NCBI GenBank assembly: GCA_001600055.1 | Contig: BCIV01000001.1 | Span: 737,774 to 801,773 of the forward strand | Direction of reading: 5' to 3' | Length of the DNA: 64,000 nt | Source of the DNA: Filobasidium wieringae | Lineage: Eukaryota; Basidiomycota; Tremellomycetes; Filobasidiales; Filobasidiaceae | Shown: piece by piece, positions 33,144-48,181 of the stretch | How the letters are laid out: the number at the start of each line of letters is the position of its first letter | Numbering within the stretch: the first letter of the stretch is position 1 | Notes under the pieces: model-generated | Databases searched by the model: none | What the model was told of the DNA's origin: nothing | The model's input: the letters and a program-made list of their open reading frames with translations, nothing else | Position numbers and translations under genes: made by a program

Positions 33144-36100
33144 ATGCAGACTCCTCCAGCTGCGCCTCACGAGTTTGACCGCTTCTTTCCTTCAGGAGGG
33201 TCAAACGGATCAACAAGTACTCGACCTTATCGATTACGATCACATCGTCCATCTACAGCTAGTAGATTCTCGTTCGGACCAGGTAGCGCAAATCCTCATG
33301 ACCTCATAGCGGACCTCTCTTCCTCAAGACTGCAGGTCATAGCCAATGAATCAGGAGGTGTAGAACAGCCTGGATCTCCCTTCCCGGGAACCCCCGTCAG
33401 GAATGGGTTGAACAGGGATCATGCGGTGCTTCTGAACATGGCAGCGGAACAGGGGAACTCGGGACTACTTTCCGTTTCTCCAATACTGCTAGGACCTCCA
33501 TTACCTTTCCCTTCAGCGTCTCCTTCAGGCTCGATGTCTTCCTTCCGTAACCTAAAACGAGCGAGATACAGCGAGGCTTCATCTGGAATGTCATCAAACG
33601 ATTCTCCGATACCTGCTTTCAAAGGAGCATTATTTACTGGAAGGCTGAGAGATAGGAAAGATTCAGGGGAAAGAAATAGCGAAAGAGGAGGCCATCTGTT
33701 ACGTCTCGCTACGGAAAGGAACATGGGAAGGATAGGAGCAGGAGCAGATAGATCGTTTGCACCGGAAGATACACCTTCATCCATGAAGTCGGCTCCGGTC
33801 GCTGCAGGATCTCCTTTACCTGAGAGGTCATTCAATAATGCAGACGGAATGGACGTCTCGGCAATCGATGAGTTGTTTGGGGAAGCTGGTGTGCTTCCGG
33901 ATGATGAAGAGGAGGAAGAAGACGTCGACCCGAGCTGGTCCATGATTGCTCGAATGAGGACATGGCGACATGATGCGATACATCAGCATCTATATGAAAC
34001 GGCTGCCTTCTGGGGTGACAAGATATTCACGTGGACAGGTATGCAAGGTCAAAAGGCTTACTAGCCGGACACACACTGATCTTGCTCGTGGAGGACAGGT
34101 GAACCGAACGACGCTTTCTGGCTAGCTCAAGCTCATTTCCTGATGGGCCATTACTTGCGGGCGGAGAAGATTTTGACCGGACCTCTTCCTCCTTCTCAAA
34201 TGCCTCGATTATCACAAGATCCGCAAGTCGAAGAGGCCGAGAAAGGCAAGGATCGTGTGAGTATGAGGGGCATGGCCGACTTTAGTATGAGCATGCCACG
34301 AAGATCTAGTGAAGAGGATATCGATGAGGACGAGGATGGCGAGGAGGATCAGAGTTGGATAGGTGACCTGATGAAGAATACGAATGGAGGCTTGTGGGGC
34401 GCGTTGACGAGCGTAAACGATCGAGAAAAAGGCGCTCGCAGGATGTTCAGTAAGAAGGAGAAGGGAGCTGCTCTGACGGAATGGAGTATGCCTTGCAAGT
34501 ATCTTGCGGCACTATGTATGGTGAGTAGTCTGTTCAACGTCGGTAGGGAGCCTCTACACAAATTGATGTGCGATCTGGGTTCAGGTACATCAAGAGCGAT
34601 TCACCGATGCGCTACAGCTGATAGGAGAGTCGAATCCATTCGCTAGTACCGGTCAGTCTTCTTTCGCCTCATCCGCGCTCTTCAATCCTGTATTGAACAT
34701 CGCACCACACAGGTTTGAACGGTGCCAAGATCAGAAGTGAAGCGGGAGACCTGAAAATGGAAGCTTCTCTATGCAGGCTTCGTGGCGTACTGTATCTTCG
34801 ACTGAACTCGCTCGTAATGGCAAAGGAATGCTATATGGAGGCGCTCTCTCTAGACGTACGGAACTACGACGTCTTCAATGAGCTGATCAACGAGATGATG
34901 CTACCAGAAGAGGGTATGTGGCTTTTCTTCCGAGGAACGATACTCGACATGATCCTACGTTTATCGTTCTCTTAGAGTGGGACTTTATACAAAGCTTATC
35001 GTATCGAGATCAGCTGGCAGAGGAGGATGCGACTCTTGTCAAACTGGTCTATACGTCGCGCTTGAACAAGGTCATCTACAATAACTGCGTCTGTACTTTT
35101 GACCAGTCAGCTAATTCCTGTTTGAACTACAGACCATATATAGCAAGCAGATCACAGCCGCGCGAAGACGACTTGCTACGGAATACAATTTGGGAACGAA
35201 CTCCGATATTTGGGTGGCTGCTGCCGAGGATCTCTTTTCGAAATACAAGTTTGAAGAATGTTACCTTATAACAAGCAGGATCATCACCAAAGAACCGGGT
35301 CATGCGACAGGACTGCCTCTTCATCTAGCTTGTCTGGCTCAGATCCCACGGTTGGCTTCTTCCCTGTTTATGCTGGCGCACAAGTTAGTGGAGCAGGAAC
35401 CAGCTTCGCCCCTGTCGTGGTACGCTGTAGGACTTTGGTACTACGTCGGAGGCCGATACGCGGAGGCCAGACGATACTTTGCGTTAGTATCGAGGATCTG
35501 GTGTCAGTGAGATCTATACTGATGTCGAGATCTTGACGCCTTATAGAGCCACGCACGACGAAGATACCAGGTTCGCGCCTGCCTGGATCGCCTTTGCCCA
35601 CTGCTTTGCCTTTGAAAAGGAGCATGAGCAAGCCATAACTGCCTATTCCACTACAGCCAGGTTGTTCCCTGGGTGAGTGAATCGAACCGTATAGCTTGCC
35701 GGTACTATATCTAACGTAAAAGCGATCCCGTTTCCAGATCTTACTTCCCGCACGTGTGTATCGGGATGGAATACCTCCACCTGAACAATCTCGATCGAGC
35801 GAGGGAGAGCTTCGACCTGGCGCATCAGATGAACTCGTCTGATCCTCTTTTGTTGAACGAATTGGGGGTGTGTCATTACAACAAGGGAGAGTGAGTCGTC
35901 TTCCTACCGCCTTGATGGCAATTCGATATTGACTGGATTGTCACAAAAGCTACGAGTCTGCCATCTTTCATTACGAGGCTGCGATCCGGAAGAGCAAGAA
36001 AATGCAGGGAGTGACTTCCGAATGGGCCGTCACGTATAACAACCTCGGTCATGCCTACCGACGTCTGGAGTGAGTCCCGTCGATGCAGTCCAATAAGGGA

Positions 36101-36760
36101 ATCAGGCTTAAAGATCTAACCCGTCGTAGTAAACCGGAAGAGGCGATCAAGGCTTATCAGAACGCTATCAAGCTGAACGCGCTTAATATTTCCGCACTGA
36201 CCAGTTTGGGAATGCTAGCGCACGAGGCTGGAGATATCAAGACGGCTGTGGAAAGGTATCACCAGGTTTGTTGGATTTGCGGTCTACATGATCGGATGAG
36301 CTCAAGCTGATGTCAGGATCTCGCTGGATAGGCTTTGGCGATCGAGACGACTAACCCAATCGCGACTTTCCTACTTGAAAGAGCACTGAAAGAGCAGATA
36401 GAATTCGGATCTCATCAGTTCGAAGGATTACCTGCAGCCTTGACTGATCCAGACCTAGATCCGTTCCGCTCATCGGATCTGCACGGCAACCCCATGGCCC
36501 AGAACCGATTGCTCCAGCTACCTCCTTTTCCTAATTTTGCAGAGCTCGAAGCGAATGAAGAGGAGGAGCCTGACGCGGAGGAACAACCGGGGAGTGATGT
36601 AGAGGAGACCACGCTGGACGAAGTTGAGGAAGAGGAGGGAGACGAGGAACCGGAAGCTGAGGGAGACGGGACCGCGATGAGTATGAGCATGGAGGAAAGT
36701 GTCGAAGAGGACGAGAGGGGGACGATACACGGAGACGGCAGCACGATGGATTTAGAGTAA
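33144..36760 (+). CDS. CUT9: APC6/CDC16 (Cut9) TPR subunit of the anaphase-promoting complex
   Basis: The start is [19 protein letters not shown], followed by a ~270-residue Ser/Pro-rich N-terminus with an acidic [10 protein letters not shown] patch. TPR repeats then run from [20 protein letters not shown] and [20 protein letters not shown] to the family signatures [60 protein letters not shown] and [20 protein letters not shown]. The C-terminal tail is strongly acidic ([19 protein letters not shown]). APC6 homodimers form part of the TPR arc of this ubiquitin ligase (family knowledge). About ten exons with 45-70 nt introns, some splitting TPRs. The residues match APC6 rather than APC3 or APC8. 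Confidence 0.93.
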
Positions 36761-37048
36761 ACCAGCGTGTTTCTGTTTTCTGGCGCGACTGAAACGCGAG
36801 AACGCGCTTCCGGGATTTCAATTTCTTATCAGAGAATTAGATTTCATCAATCATCGCGACCTCTTCTCCTCGAATTCTCACATTCAGCCTGACCACCTTC
36901 CTCGATCTCTCCTCTTCTCTCCTGCTCCTATATCGTATCGCCCCTGTACAGGTCGTCCAGGTGCACACACTCTCCAGCTAACGCTCTCCCGCGAACTCCC
37001 AGTGATCGGACCGCTATTCGCTATTCAGCACCAACTTCATCACCAAAG

Positions 37049-38923
37049 ATGTCTGCTTCCGAGGGCGACAATGCTGCAATTGAAACCGCTCAAGTAGACG
37101 AGGATGTCAGTAAAATTGAGGATATACCAGAAGCTCAACAAGGAGAGGCCTTAACTCCCGCAAAACCTGAAGTAATGGAGAGCATTGATAAGGAGAATGA
37201 ACAATCATCAGCAGAGGAACGTAAATCTCTCCAAGTCGATCCTGCCTCGGTTTCCCCTGCCAACCTCGCCCAGCTTCGCAAATCTCTCGTCACTGCTCAA
37301 ACTGACATCTCTCGTCTACAAGACCGTAATATCGAACTAGAAGGAGAGCTAGCGGAATGTCAATCGAAATTGAGCGACGTGGAGAGACAAAACCAGTTCC
37401 TTTCTGCTTCCAAAGAAGCCGTCGAGACCGAGTTGAAGGAAGAGAAGAGAAAGAGGGAGGGAGCAGAGGAGAATGTAGAGACGCTTCGGGGTAGCTTGGA
37501 CGATGCTAGGAAAGCTATCGGAAGCATGAGGAAGGGAGAGGAAAAGAGGGCTAGCACGATCAACCATGGGCTAGGAATGGGCCTAGCTGATGGCTTCTTG
37601 TCGCCCGAAATGGGGAATGGAGAGGAATTTGCAACAAGCAAGAAAGTAAAGAGAGCAAGCTTAATGTTCACTCAGGGCAATCGAAGAGTTAGCGGTGCCG
37701 ATTTCCCAGACAACGCTCCCCAGGCCCCAGCCACTATCAATATGCCTTCTGCTCCTCGAACCGGCTTAAGGGAACTTCGATTAGGATCCAACCTCTCCCC
37801 TCCTTCATCTCCCAATCCCACTACCACTCCTACCCTTGCTAACTCTGGTTTCTACGACCCTCCTTCTTCCCTTCCTCCTCGCCAATCCCCTCAACAGTCT
37901 TCAGAATACGTAGAACCGACGCAAGAATCGTTCAGCACCCCTCGAATGCCTTCCAGCCGACCTCGCCCTGGAATCGCAGAAAGACTCAGTTCGCTTACTT
38001 CCATGTCAGGGCTGTCCGATATCTCAGGTAGCCCGACCAAGTACGATTCGAACGGCAACCAGTTTATCAATTTGAATATGGATGACAACCAGGTTCAAAC
38101 ATTGGAGTCGGAAGTCTCAATGCTCAGAGCACAATTGATGGAGGCGAAAGAAGCTAGGATTGCAAGTGAAGAGTGCTTGAAAGCTCTGCGAGAATTCATC
38201 GCCATGCAGAACGGTGGAAGTGCCGGTACCGAAGCCGAATCAAGTGTTCAAGGGATCAAGTTACCCCCTCTTCCGACAGATATGGATGCAGAGGAAGTGG
38301 TGTCCGTCTCCGATTCCCCTGCACAGGAGAAGAAATCGGCCGGTTGGTCTTTGGGAGGATACTGGAAATCAACGCCAGCCATTCCCCCAAAGGACAACCA
38401 CCATACTTCCCATGCCAATTCTATCGCGACGTCCGTCCGATCCGAAGCTGGGGATGTACCCAGCGCTAGCTCGAGCGTAAGGAACATGCCTTACGAGAGC
38501 GCCGCTGCTATGCCGCTTTCTAGCTTTGTATCGAGCTGGAGTCGTGGAATCACCGGCGGACCCCCTGGCACAGCAACTGGGCCGACCAGTCCCAGCGAGA
38601 CGACGGCGTCTTCCGTAGCGCCAGGACTGACAAAGAGGTCCTTTTCATTCTTCGGTAGCCGAAAGCAAGAGAACATGGATGAAGCCAAGAAGGAGGCTGA
38701 ACTCGTCACGGCCGAGATGGAGAAGGCCAAGCAGACCCCGGAAGAGGAGATGGACAAGGACGAGAACGCCTTGAGGCGTGTACCTAGCGGTCAGCAAATG
38801 AGTTACGGGCAACTTGTCGGGAACGCAGACTCTTCCCCTCGCATCGAATTTGATGCTTCTGAATTCGACGCCAAGCGAAGGTCCACAGAGAAGGAGGATA
38901 GATACGAAGCTGTTGCATTATAG
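37049..38923 (+). CDS. Coiled-coil protein of unknown function
   Basis: One uninterrupted exon of 624 codons, unusual in this intron-rich window. The start MSASEGDNAAIETAQ has a good context (AAAGATGTC). Residues ~70-165 form a heptad-rich coiled coil (LVTAQTDISRLQDRNIELEG, VERQNQFLSASKEAVETELK). A Ser/Pro-rich segment with basic SP/TP sites follows, then a second short coiled coil (VQTLESEVSMLRAQLMEAKE) and a disordered C-terminus with WSLGGYWKST and KRSFSFFGSRKQ motifs. The pattern suggests a scaffold, vesicle-tether or cytoskeletal adaptor, but I recognise no family and assign no function. Confidence 0.85.
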   Translation: MSASEGDNAAIETAQVDEDVSKIEDIPEAQQGEALTPAKPEVMESIDKENEQSSAEERKSLQVDPASVSPANLAQLRKSLVTAQTDISRLQDRNIELEGELAECQSKLSDVERQNQFLSASKEAVETELKEEKRKREGAEENVETLRGSLDDARKAIGSMRKGEEKRASTINHGLGMGLADGFLSPEMGNGEEFATSKKVKRASLMFTQGNRRVSGADFPDNAPQAPATINMPSAPRTGLRELRLGSNLSPPSSPNPTTTPTLANSGFYDPPSSLPPRQSPQQSSEYVEPTQESFSTPRMPSSRPRPGIAERLSSLTSMSGLSDISGSPTKYDSNGNQFINLNMDDNQVQTLESEVSMLRAQLMEAKEARIASEECLKALREFIAMQNGGSAGTEAESSVQGIKLPPLPTDMDAEEVVSVSDSPAQEKKSAGWSLGGYWKSTPAIPPKDNHHTSHANSIATSVRSEAGDVPSASSSVRNMPYESAAAMPLSSFVSSWSRGITGGPPGTATGPTSPSETTASSVAPGLTKRSFSFFGSRKQENMDEAKKEAELVTAEMEKAKQTPEEEMDKDENALRRVPSGQQMSYGQLVGNADSSPRIEFDASEFDAKRRSTEKEDRYEAVAL

Positions 38924-39179
38924 GCAGATAATATGGACGGAACGAACGAGACGGTGCAATCTCTCTCTCTTTACGAATGATAACGATTCCTTAACCTCTT
39001 GTACTATTACCTTTTCGTTGGGATCTGGAGTTCTTCATGCTTGATTGCAGACTATAGTAGCGTGATAGCTCGACGAATATCCTGACATTATGCGTAGTTT
39101 TCAGTACTGTCTTGCGTTTAGTATTGCATACAACTCGTTGTTTATTCTCTCTTCATGCTATAGATATCGCGGCAGTCTT

Positions 39180-42177
39180 CTAATGAGCCTGATCGTCAAT
39201 GAAGGTTCCAGCCACTAAGCAAAGATTTCGTGGCGTGAAATGGGTGGTCGTTATGGGAGTCCTTTTGGTCCGATATGTCGTTAAGAGATCAATTCTGAAG
39301 AGTATAGGTTCTAGATTAGTATGGATGTCGAAAACAAAGTTCGAAATCAAACTCACGTCTCATTTGCTTCAGTTCCTGATAATGCAGAACTCTTTCCTCC
39401 CATCGTTTTCGCGTCCCAAACTCGCACGGTGCAGTCTGCGCTACCGCTGACTAGTACTGAAGATTCGGCGCTGAAACTCAGAGAATGGATGGGCTGAGTA
39501 TGCCCTGTCATTGATTTGATCATCCTACCGGAATTGAGATCCCATAGTTTGATAGACAAATCTTGACCTATTTGAATCGTAGTTAGCGTGCTAGTGCCGA
39601 GTCTGATTGGTCTTTCGCGGCTTACTGGCGCTGGCTAGATATCGTCCGTCGGGACTCATAGCAAGGCAGTCAACTGCATCTTCGTGCCCCATGAACACCC
39701 TCACACATTCCCCTCGTTGCACATCCCAAAGTCTACAAGTTCTGTCTGACGAGCCCGTCGCTAGATAAAGCGAGTTAGGGTGGAACTTCACACACTGTAA
39801 TTCGTGTTTCGTCAGCTTTAAATGATCTATGCGATTGTATTCGCTACCTTGACTTACGTCAACGTCTGACAGATGTCCCGCAAACATCCGTAGGGGTGCT
39901 ACTCGATCTGTGATCCATAAACGAGCTGTCCGGTCACGACTCGCTGTGGCAAAATAAGCTCCATATGGGCCCCACTCAACCGCCCACACAGGATCTGCAT
40001 GGCCTTTGTAGACAACCAGATTCTTGAAAGTATCCATAGACCACAACCGAATGGATCCGTCTTGAGATGAGGAGAGGAGATGGGAAGGGGGGTAGACCGA
40101 GCCAGCAATAGGATCAAAAGCAACAGAGTAGACTGGACCAGAATGCCCCACAAGCTTCCTTACTTGCTTGCCAGGCGAATCATTGGGTGTTTCCTCTGTC
40201 ATATCAATAGTTAGATCCGACGTTCGAACATAGGCCGAGACTTGCACTCTCACCTGCCCCTTGAGCGCGTTTGGTTGCGTATCCGAACTCCCTCGTCTTC
40301 AAGTCTTCTCCCTTTAACGACCATACCCGAATTACGCTTTCAGCTGATCCAGCAGCCAAATACGATGCATCATCCGAGATCGTAGTTGAGGTGGTACTGT
40401 AAGACACATCCGAAATCAAGTCAGTTCGCTTCGTCGAACACTGTCAAGCGGCTTTCCTTACCCTTCACCTCCGTCGAAAACCGTATAACAACATACACTG
40501 GGCAAGCTCGGTTGATTCAGGTAACCGCCAGTAGCCCCTGCATCCACCGCTTTGTCACCAAGCTTTATCCTCTTTCTCGCGTCAGTTACTGCTTTGACCT
40601 CCTTTGCTAAGTCGACGCTAGCAAAATTTCCAGATGACCCGAAACCCAAAATGTCTCCTCGATTTAGGGGCTCGAGCGTTGTTACTCCAAGATCGTCCTT
40701 GTCTCCTGCCTCTGTTTGACCGTTCGTCGGGCTCTCCCGTGCGTCTGTCATCTCGACGTCGTCTGTCCGTGCTCTTTCCGGCTCCTTCTCCTCCTCATCT
40801 TTCCTTTCCAATTTGATCTTCTCCAATTGAATCTCGGTGTGTTTCGCTAGGTTTGCACCTATTGCCGGTTGTCCCAGTTTTAACGGTTCTCTGGCGTTAA
40901 AGGCATCCACGTTGGGTACTGAAGTTGGGATGACGCCTGAAAGCAGTCCGTTCCGGCTGACCGTAGACGGCATAGGCAATGGTGTGCTACTCTCTGAAAC
41001 TATGACAATAAACAGCTTCAGCCTCCGGCTCGTGCAAAGGGCAATCTCACCTTGCTGACCTTTCAGGCGTAACCGTACGTGTATAATATGTCTGACCGCC
41101 TCTTTATACCGACCGGTATCTTTAGGAACGTCCCACAAGGCTTCCAGGCCGATATCTGACAGCCATCCGATCAGGAGACCGAATGACGACCGAGAAAGAT
41201 TTACAGTATACTCCTCTGTCCTGTTCACTCAAGGTTTATATGAAGCAGAGCCTCTAATCGCAACGTGACGTGCACTAACCTGAGTCGTTTGACATATGGG
41301 TTAATCAAGACGTGAGCAGGAGAATTGACTGCTTTTAACTGTTCAAGCTCGGCACGATGCAGTACAGCATGGTGTTCCGCATACTTTTTGAAGAAATCGA
41401 TAGCTGCGTATGGTCAAGCGGATTGAGTATAGCATTCTGATTCCTGTCCGGTTCAGAGGTGTTGATAACTCACCGGCAGACCGAGCAGTCTCGACGAGAT
41501 CCAAGAAGGTATGAACAAACACGGGAAACAGAACTTCCCTTAATTCCGGCTGCACAACAGTGATTAGGACCATAGCGGGGTACGATTCCCTGTCTCAGAC
41601 CACTTACCTTCCACCCTTCCAGACCTGATTCTACCCACTGCCTTAGCTTGATGTACCCTTTTATACGATCCATCGAGTCTAGAAGAGGCATATCTCCAGT
41701 CGTATTTGAGGCCCCAGTTTGAGCTCGGTGCACTTTCTCGGTGTGCATTCTAACAATGTTCTCTGCTTGTGCCATAAATTCCGGCGTCAAGTTATATGCA
41801 GCCGTTGAAGAACTCGAAGAAGTAGCTCGAGGTAGGTTTCGAGTGACTATCTCTTCGAGAGCTAAGGATGCTGTTTCTGGTATTGGTCGAGGCTTTGTCG
41901 TAACACTTGATTCTTTCTTAGTGTTTGGTATGGCTTTCTTCCCATTCTCTTGAGCGCCTTCCGTGGTATCTGCTGCATCGCCTTCGGCTCGGTTGATAGA
42001 GTCAGACTGTTGAGTGACTACATTCTTCACTGCTTCAGCTCCCTTTTTGTAGCCTTGACGGTCCAATACTCGCAAGGCCATTTCGTTGGCTGTAAGCGGC
42101 CTGGGTTCCGAAGCATTGTGGTCGACCTCACCGCCGTTCCCGGCCACAGTTCCGGCGTTTGGGGGTTGAGCAGACAT
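39180..42177 (-). CDS. TAF5: TFIID subunit TAF5 (WD40 protein)
   Basis: TAF5 is a scaffold of TFIID. The start chosen is [16 protein letters not shown] (context AAGATGTCT); an in-frame ATG at 42264 would add 29 Cys-rich residues. A LisH-like segment ([20 protein letters not shown]) precedes the TAF5 N-terminal domain ([58 protein letters not shown]). A basic/acidic linker leads to six or more WD40 repeats, for example [36 protein letters not shown] and [16 protein letters not shown]. The last exon gives [20 protein letters not shown], the conserved TAF5 tail, which separates it from other WD40 proteins. About ten exons. The 3' end is convergent with the coiled-coil gene. Confidence 0.93.
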
Positions 42178-42560
42178 CTTAACTGTGGATGAGTGTGCTA
42201 CGAGCAGCTCGACTCCATCCGCTGAACAGGACTGGGCGTGAGCCACTTGACAAGTGCAAGCCATGACTACAAGAGGAATGAGTTACTGCATGCTCATCGG
42301 TCGTGCGTGATCGTGGACATTGGAGCGTTTTACGTGTCCGTGTCGACTCTTGTTTACAAAGCGACCTAACAATTACACAGAGCCGGAGGCGCTACTACTA
42401 CTATGCGACATATAGTGATGCATTTGCTGCTTGAACATGCATGAAGACCGCGGATCAACATCTTCACCTGAAGCTGCGAGAGGAAGTCTGTTCAACCTAA
42501 GTGAAGGTGACAAAGGCGGATGATAGCTCCATCTCATTTCGATTGACAGCATCATTGCGT

Positions 42561-44401
<1,841 letters not shown>

Positions 44402-44970
44402 TTTACAAAGTCCTGTCGGAAAGTCTGCAGATCAGCTAGATGAGTAGGGGGTAAATCTAGGCAAGATAAATCTTGAGCGAGTTTATCGTGTTCTTGGCTG
44501 TATCGGCAACTCCGGACTCGGCGATCATGTCACGTGATTGCGAATCAGGCAACTTGACTATCAGGACATGACAGGAATGGTGTTCATGATTGAAAGGGCA
44601 TGACACTGCATCTCTTCGAGTCTTATGGACTCCTGTACCTGTCGATCATGCAATGCTCGTTCACAGCTTACCGGGAAGTAGAGGATGAGCTACTGGCCAA
44701 TTGGCGTTTTAAAGCGCTTGATCAGGTTAAAGAGGCGTCTAAGAGCGCCTGTTCATCACTATTTGCTGTGTTCTACGTTCTTAAATCGATACAACCATGT
44801 TTACCATGTACAATATGCTGTAATGTTCATTGTCTTCTGTGTATCGAGCTTACTCGAGAATTCTCTGCTGGCTGGAGCCATTCCCATTGGCTGTGACCTC
44901 GAGCGATAGTGGTGTTTTGATCAGGTTGTCCACATAGAATTGGATTTGTGGCATAGCTAAAGGCAGTATG
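44402..44970. other. Intergenic region between HDA1 3' end and TyrRS promoter
   Basis: About 570 bp. The right part (44850-44970) may still be HDA1 coding if a different last splice is used. The left part is the TyrRS promoter with a TCACGTGA site. Plus-strand open frames of 74-98 codons here lack features. Confidence 0.45.
44530..44537. promoter_or_regulatory. TCACGTGA palindrome upstream of mitochondrial TyrRS
   Basis: Perfect octamer 129 bp before the TyrRS start codon at 44401, nearly the same distance as at PPR-ZIM17. A bHLH site is inferred. Confidence 0.5.
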
Positions 44971-47900
44971 CTATCCGTAGCAACATCTGTTGAAAGACAC
45001 ATATTAGTGAGGGTATGGTGTCGGTTTGGCCGGTCGGATGACTAACCTAAGGTATGGATCTGCGTTCTCAAGCGCTTCTGTAGTTTGGAATCCTCCAAAA
45101 TGGGGTGGTCTTTCGACAAATACAATTGAGAATGCTACACGCGCGAAAGACGTGAGCACAGTTAAGCGACTTCATTTTGTGACTACTAACCTTGCGGAAC
45201 CACTCCCGCCTGTCATCGTTATTGGGGTCTGGTCTAACCAATGTGTGCATACCTCCTACTTGGATAACAGTAGTGACTCGCGATTCGATCGCTACTCGAT
45301 CGGATTAGCGCTTACTCAAGGCACTACATTCTCACTGGCTATACTCACGTCTCGAGTTCACAAGCGACATGATTGCTTCGCAACCCGAACCATAACCGAA
45401 TAGAACGATATTGCTAGCATCGCATAGCCTGAACTCGAAACGGATCAGATTTCCGTCGAAGCTGGCAGCACAGGATCACTTACTGCAGGTAGTTGTCCCA
45501 CACGTAGTTCATTAGCTTAATGTAAGGCTTAGTCGGTTGCTTGACGATCAATTTTTCTCGCCCAGAAGGGATTTGCTAAAAGAGACGTGTGAGAAGGACA
45601 TCATAAGAAAACAGAGTCGGTGGGAAGACCACGATTCACATACCGATCGATGCGTAGCAAAAGCTTTCAAGGTATTCACATCAAGAACACTATATCTGTT
45701 CTTCTTGATCCAGCCCAGTACTCGATTGCTATACTCGATCTAAATTCCTTATATCAGCGATAGTCCGATGGTGGTAACATCGAAATGGCCTCGCGTACTG
45801 CATGTGATCTTGCTGGATCTGCTTGGCATTCGAAGCCGTTCAGGTGTTCAACGTTGAGGTTCCCGCTGCAATATTCGATTCGAATATCAATACCGACCTT
45901 ACCAAGTCAATAGTCAACTAGAGCGACTCACAAATCATGAACGAACAATACTATCGTTTTTGCCGAGAACAGATTCCCACTAGTTTTGCAAGAGAATCAG
46001 TCGTCTGCAGGTCTTCGTTCGACGAACATACTCACTCCGATAGCACCTGGTCTCCGAAAGCCTTGTTCAATTCCGGACTTGCCAGTGGAACCGGGAAAAG
46101 ATCGTATTTTTTGCACACCTCCATCGTCCGATAATTCTTGATGATATCTGCGATTCCGAGTTCAGAACCAGCAAACCGATATCCGTCGCTCTCACGTACC
46201 TCTGACTTCGACCCTATCCTGCATCGATGGATCCACAGCTACAGATCCAACGTTCAATCCGATACCCAAGCACGGAAGTCTGGTAGAACCTACCATCCAA
46301 AGGCTGACAAGCCTTGACCTGAATATTCTTCCAGTATCTACTGTGCATCTTGGCGACTTGGAAGACCGTCTCGTTACCAGCATCACTTGCTAAAAGCGGT
46401 GGTAAGAGCGGGATTTCTTCTCCCACGAGCGCTCGTCCAACTGCTTCTGCTGAATTCGAAATTGCATCTAGGTTGTATCCTCCCTGTGTCAATCGATATT
46501 TAGACCTCGATCATCTGATTCAATCGTAGTGGTGAACACACACCTCGAGCGCTACGACCACCTTACCTCCTGCAAGTCCCATAAGCATGTGCGTCATGAG
46601 TGTGTAGCAAGGAGGTGTAACTCTGCATTCCCCGAGTTCATCACCAAGAGCAGCATCGAAACCTGCAGAAACTGCAATAGTATGTTTATGAGCACCTGTA
46701 TGCGTTACGCTAAACTGGTGTAGAACTGATTCGACATACTGATTACTAGTTCAGGAGCATATTCATAAGCAATGGGCATGACAATATGTTGAAACGCGAA
46801 TAGGTAATCCCCGTCTCCCATACCCGCACAAGGCCAAGCGATATTGACACTCCTAATGAACGTGCATCATTTTCAGTCACATCATACTACCCCAACCCAC
46901 AAAAGTTACTCACGTGCCCTCTCCTGCGCCTTCACCCGTGATGTCTATTCCACCGAAATCAGAACAAGGATAGAATCTTCCTCCTTCGTGCCGATGCAGT
47001 GAGATGTAAAGAACGCTTGGATCGTCGAAGAATGCTCGTTGTGTTCCGTTTCCTGTTGAGGCCATCATTCAATGTCAACCCGAATCCTTCCGACAATCAG
47101 GATTACGAAGAATAGGAGCTCACCATGATGTACGTCCCTATTTCAATCGATTTCGCACAAAGTAAACAGACAATCCGAAACGCCCATTGAGCCTTCAACA
47201 CTTCATACTATGATCAACGAGAACATACCAGTCCAGAATCAACACTCTCTTCACCCCAGAGTCTCTCTGCATCACTTTTGTGGCAACAGCAACGTTATTC
47301 AAGAAACTAAATCCCATGCTCTGATCCGGTTCTGCGTGATGTCCCGGAGGTCGGACGACGGCTATAGCATTCCTGACCTTGCCCGTAACTACTGCTTCGC
47401 AGGCGGAGATAACCCCGCCACAAGAAAGACGAGCGGCAAGAGCGGTAGATTTGTTCACATAGAGGGAGTGGTGTTCGTAAAAGGCGTATTCTCGTTTGAT
47501 ATCTTCTAGTGTCATATCTGATGGTGTTTCGGTTAGCCCAATTACCAGTGCTTAACAGTGATGTCGAGCGAGGTGCAGGGATAAGTAATGCTCACAGAAA
47601 GTCTGCTGGACTGATTTCCACAACTCTCCAGAATGGACTAGAGTAGCTTGTTCCGCCGTAGCCTCAGGGCAAGGCAGATTGACCATCTTCTCAACGAGAT
47701 CGGCTTCCTTCAACTTTGAGAATATCCTTTCGATTCTTCTTGGTTCTTCAGGATGATTTCTTCGGTGTTCTGCTGCAGGATCGAATTCATCCCCGACGTA
47801 ATCCGAATCTGGGTGATAGTCGAGAGGTGCGTGAAGCATCATTCGGACATCGTAAACGATCCCGGTCTTGCGTGAAGGAGGAAAGGTGGACAAGGAGGGA

Positions 47901-48181
47901 GTTTCCGGAACATAGCTTGCATGAAGAGTCGGTTGCGTTACGTTCAAGTGATTCGCAAAGGCAGTTACATTTTGGTTGGAGAAGGTGGAGGAAGGGTTGT
48001 CGTTGCTGTCTTCACGAAGAGAATGAGAAGGTCCGCCCATTATCTCGCGAGGATCGATGGACGTAACGATCTCGGGAGCGAGCGTAACGTCGTTGACCAC
48101 ACCACCGGTTGGCATTTTAGAAGATGTGGTTTCAGTCTGTTCTACATCCATGTCAACATCCGGCGAGTATTCTTGGTCCAT
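44971..48181 (-). CDS. HDA1: Class II histone deacetylase HDA1 with Arb2 domain
   Basis: The start is [20 protein letters not shown]; the open frame further upstream has no ATG. The deacetylase domain begins [15 protein letters not shown] and has [35 protein letters not shown] (catalytic His pair), [19 protein letters not shown] (zinc Asp and His), [19 protein letters not shown] (zinc Asp) and [15 protein letters not shown] (catalytic Tyr neighbourhood). The C-terminal Arb2-type domain is seen in [40 protein letters not shown] and [20 protein letters not shown]. About 15 exons, including a 14-nt exon (47137-47124) coding DVHH. The last splice as drawn ends the protein at 44971; another frame would run to 44850. 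Divergent from RVB2. Confidence 0.92.

Noticed and set aside
42373..42555. 60-codon minus-strand frame between TyrRS and TAF5
   Set aside because: Not in frame with TyrRS, short and low-complexity; more likely TyrRS 3' UTR.
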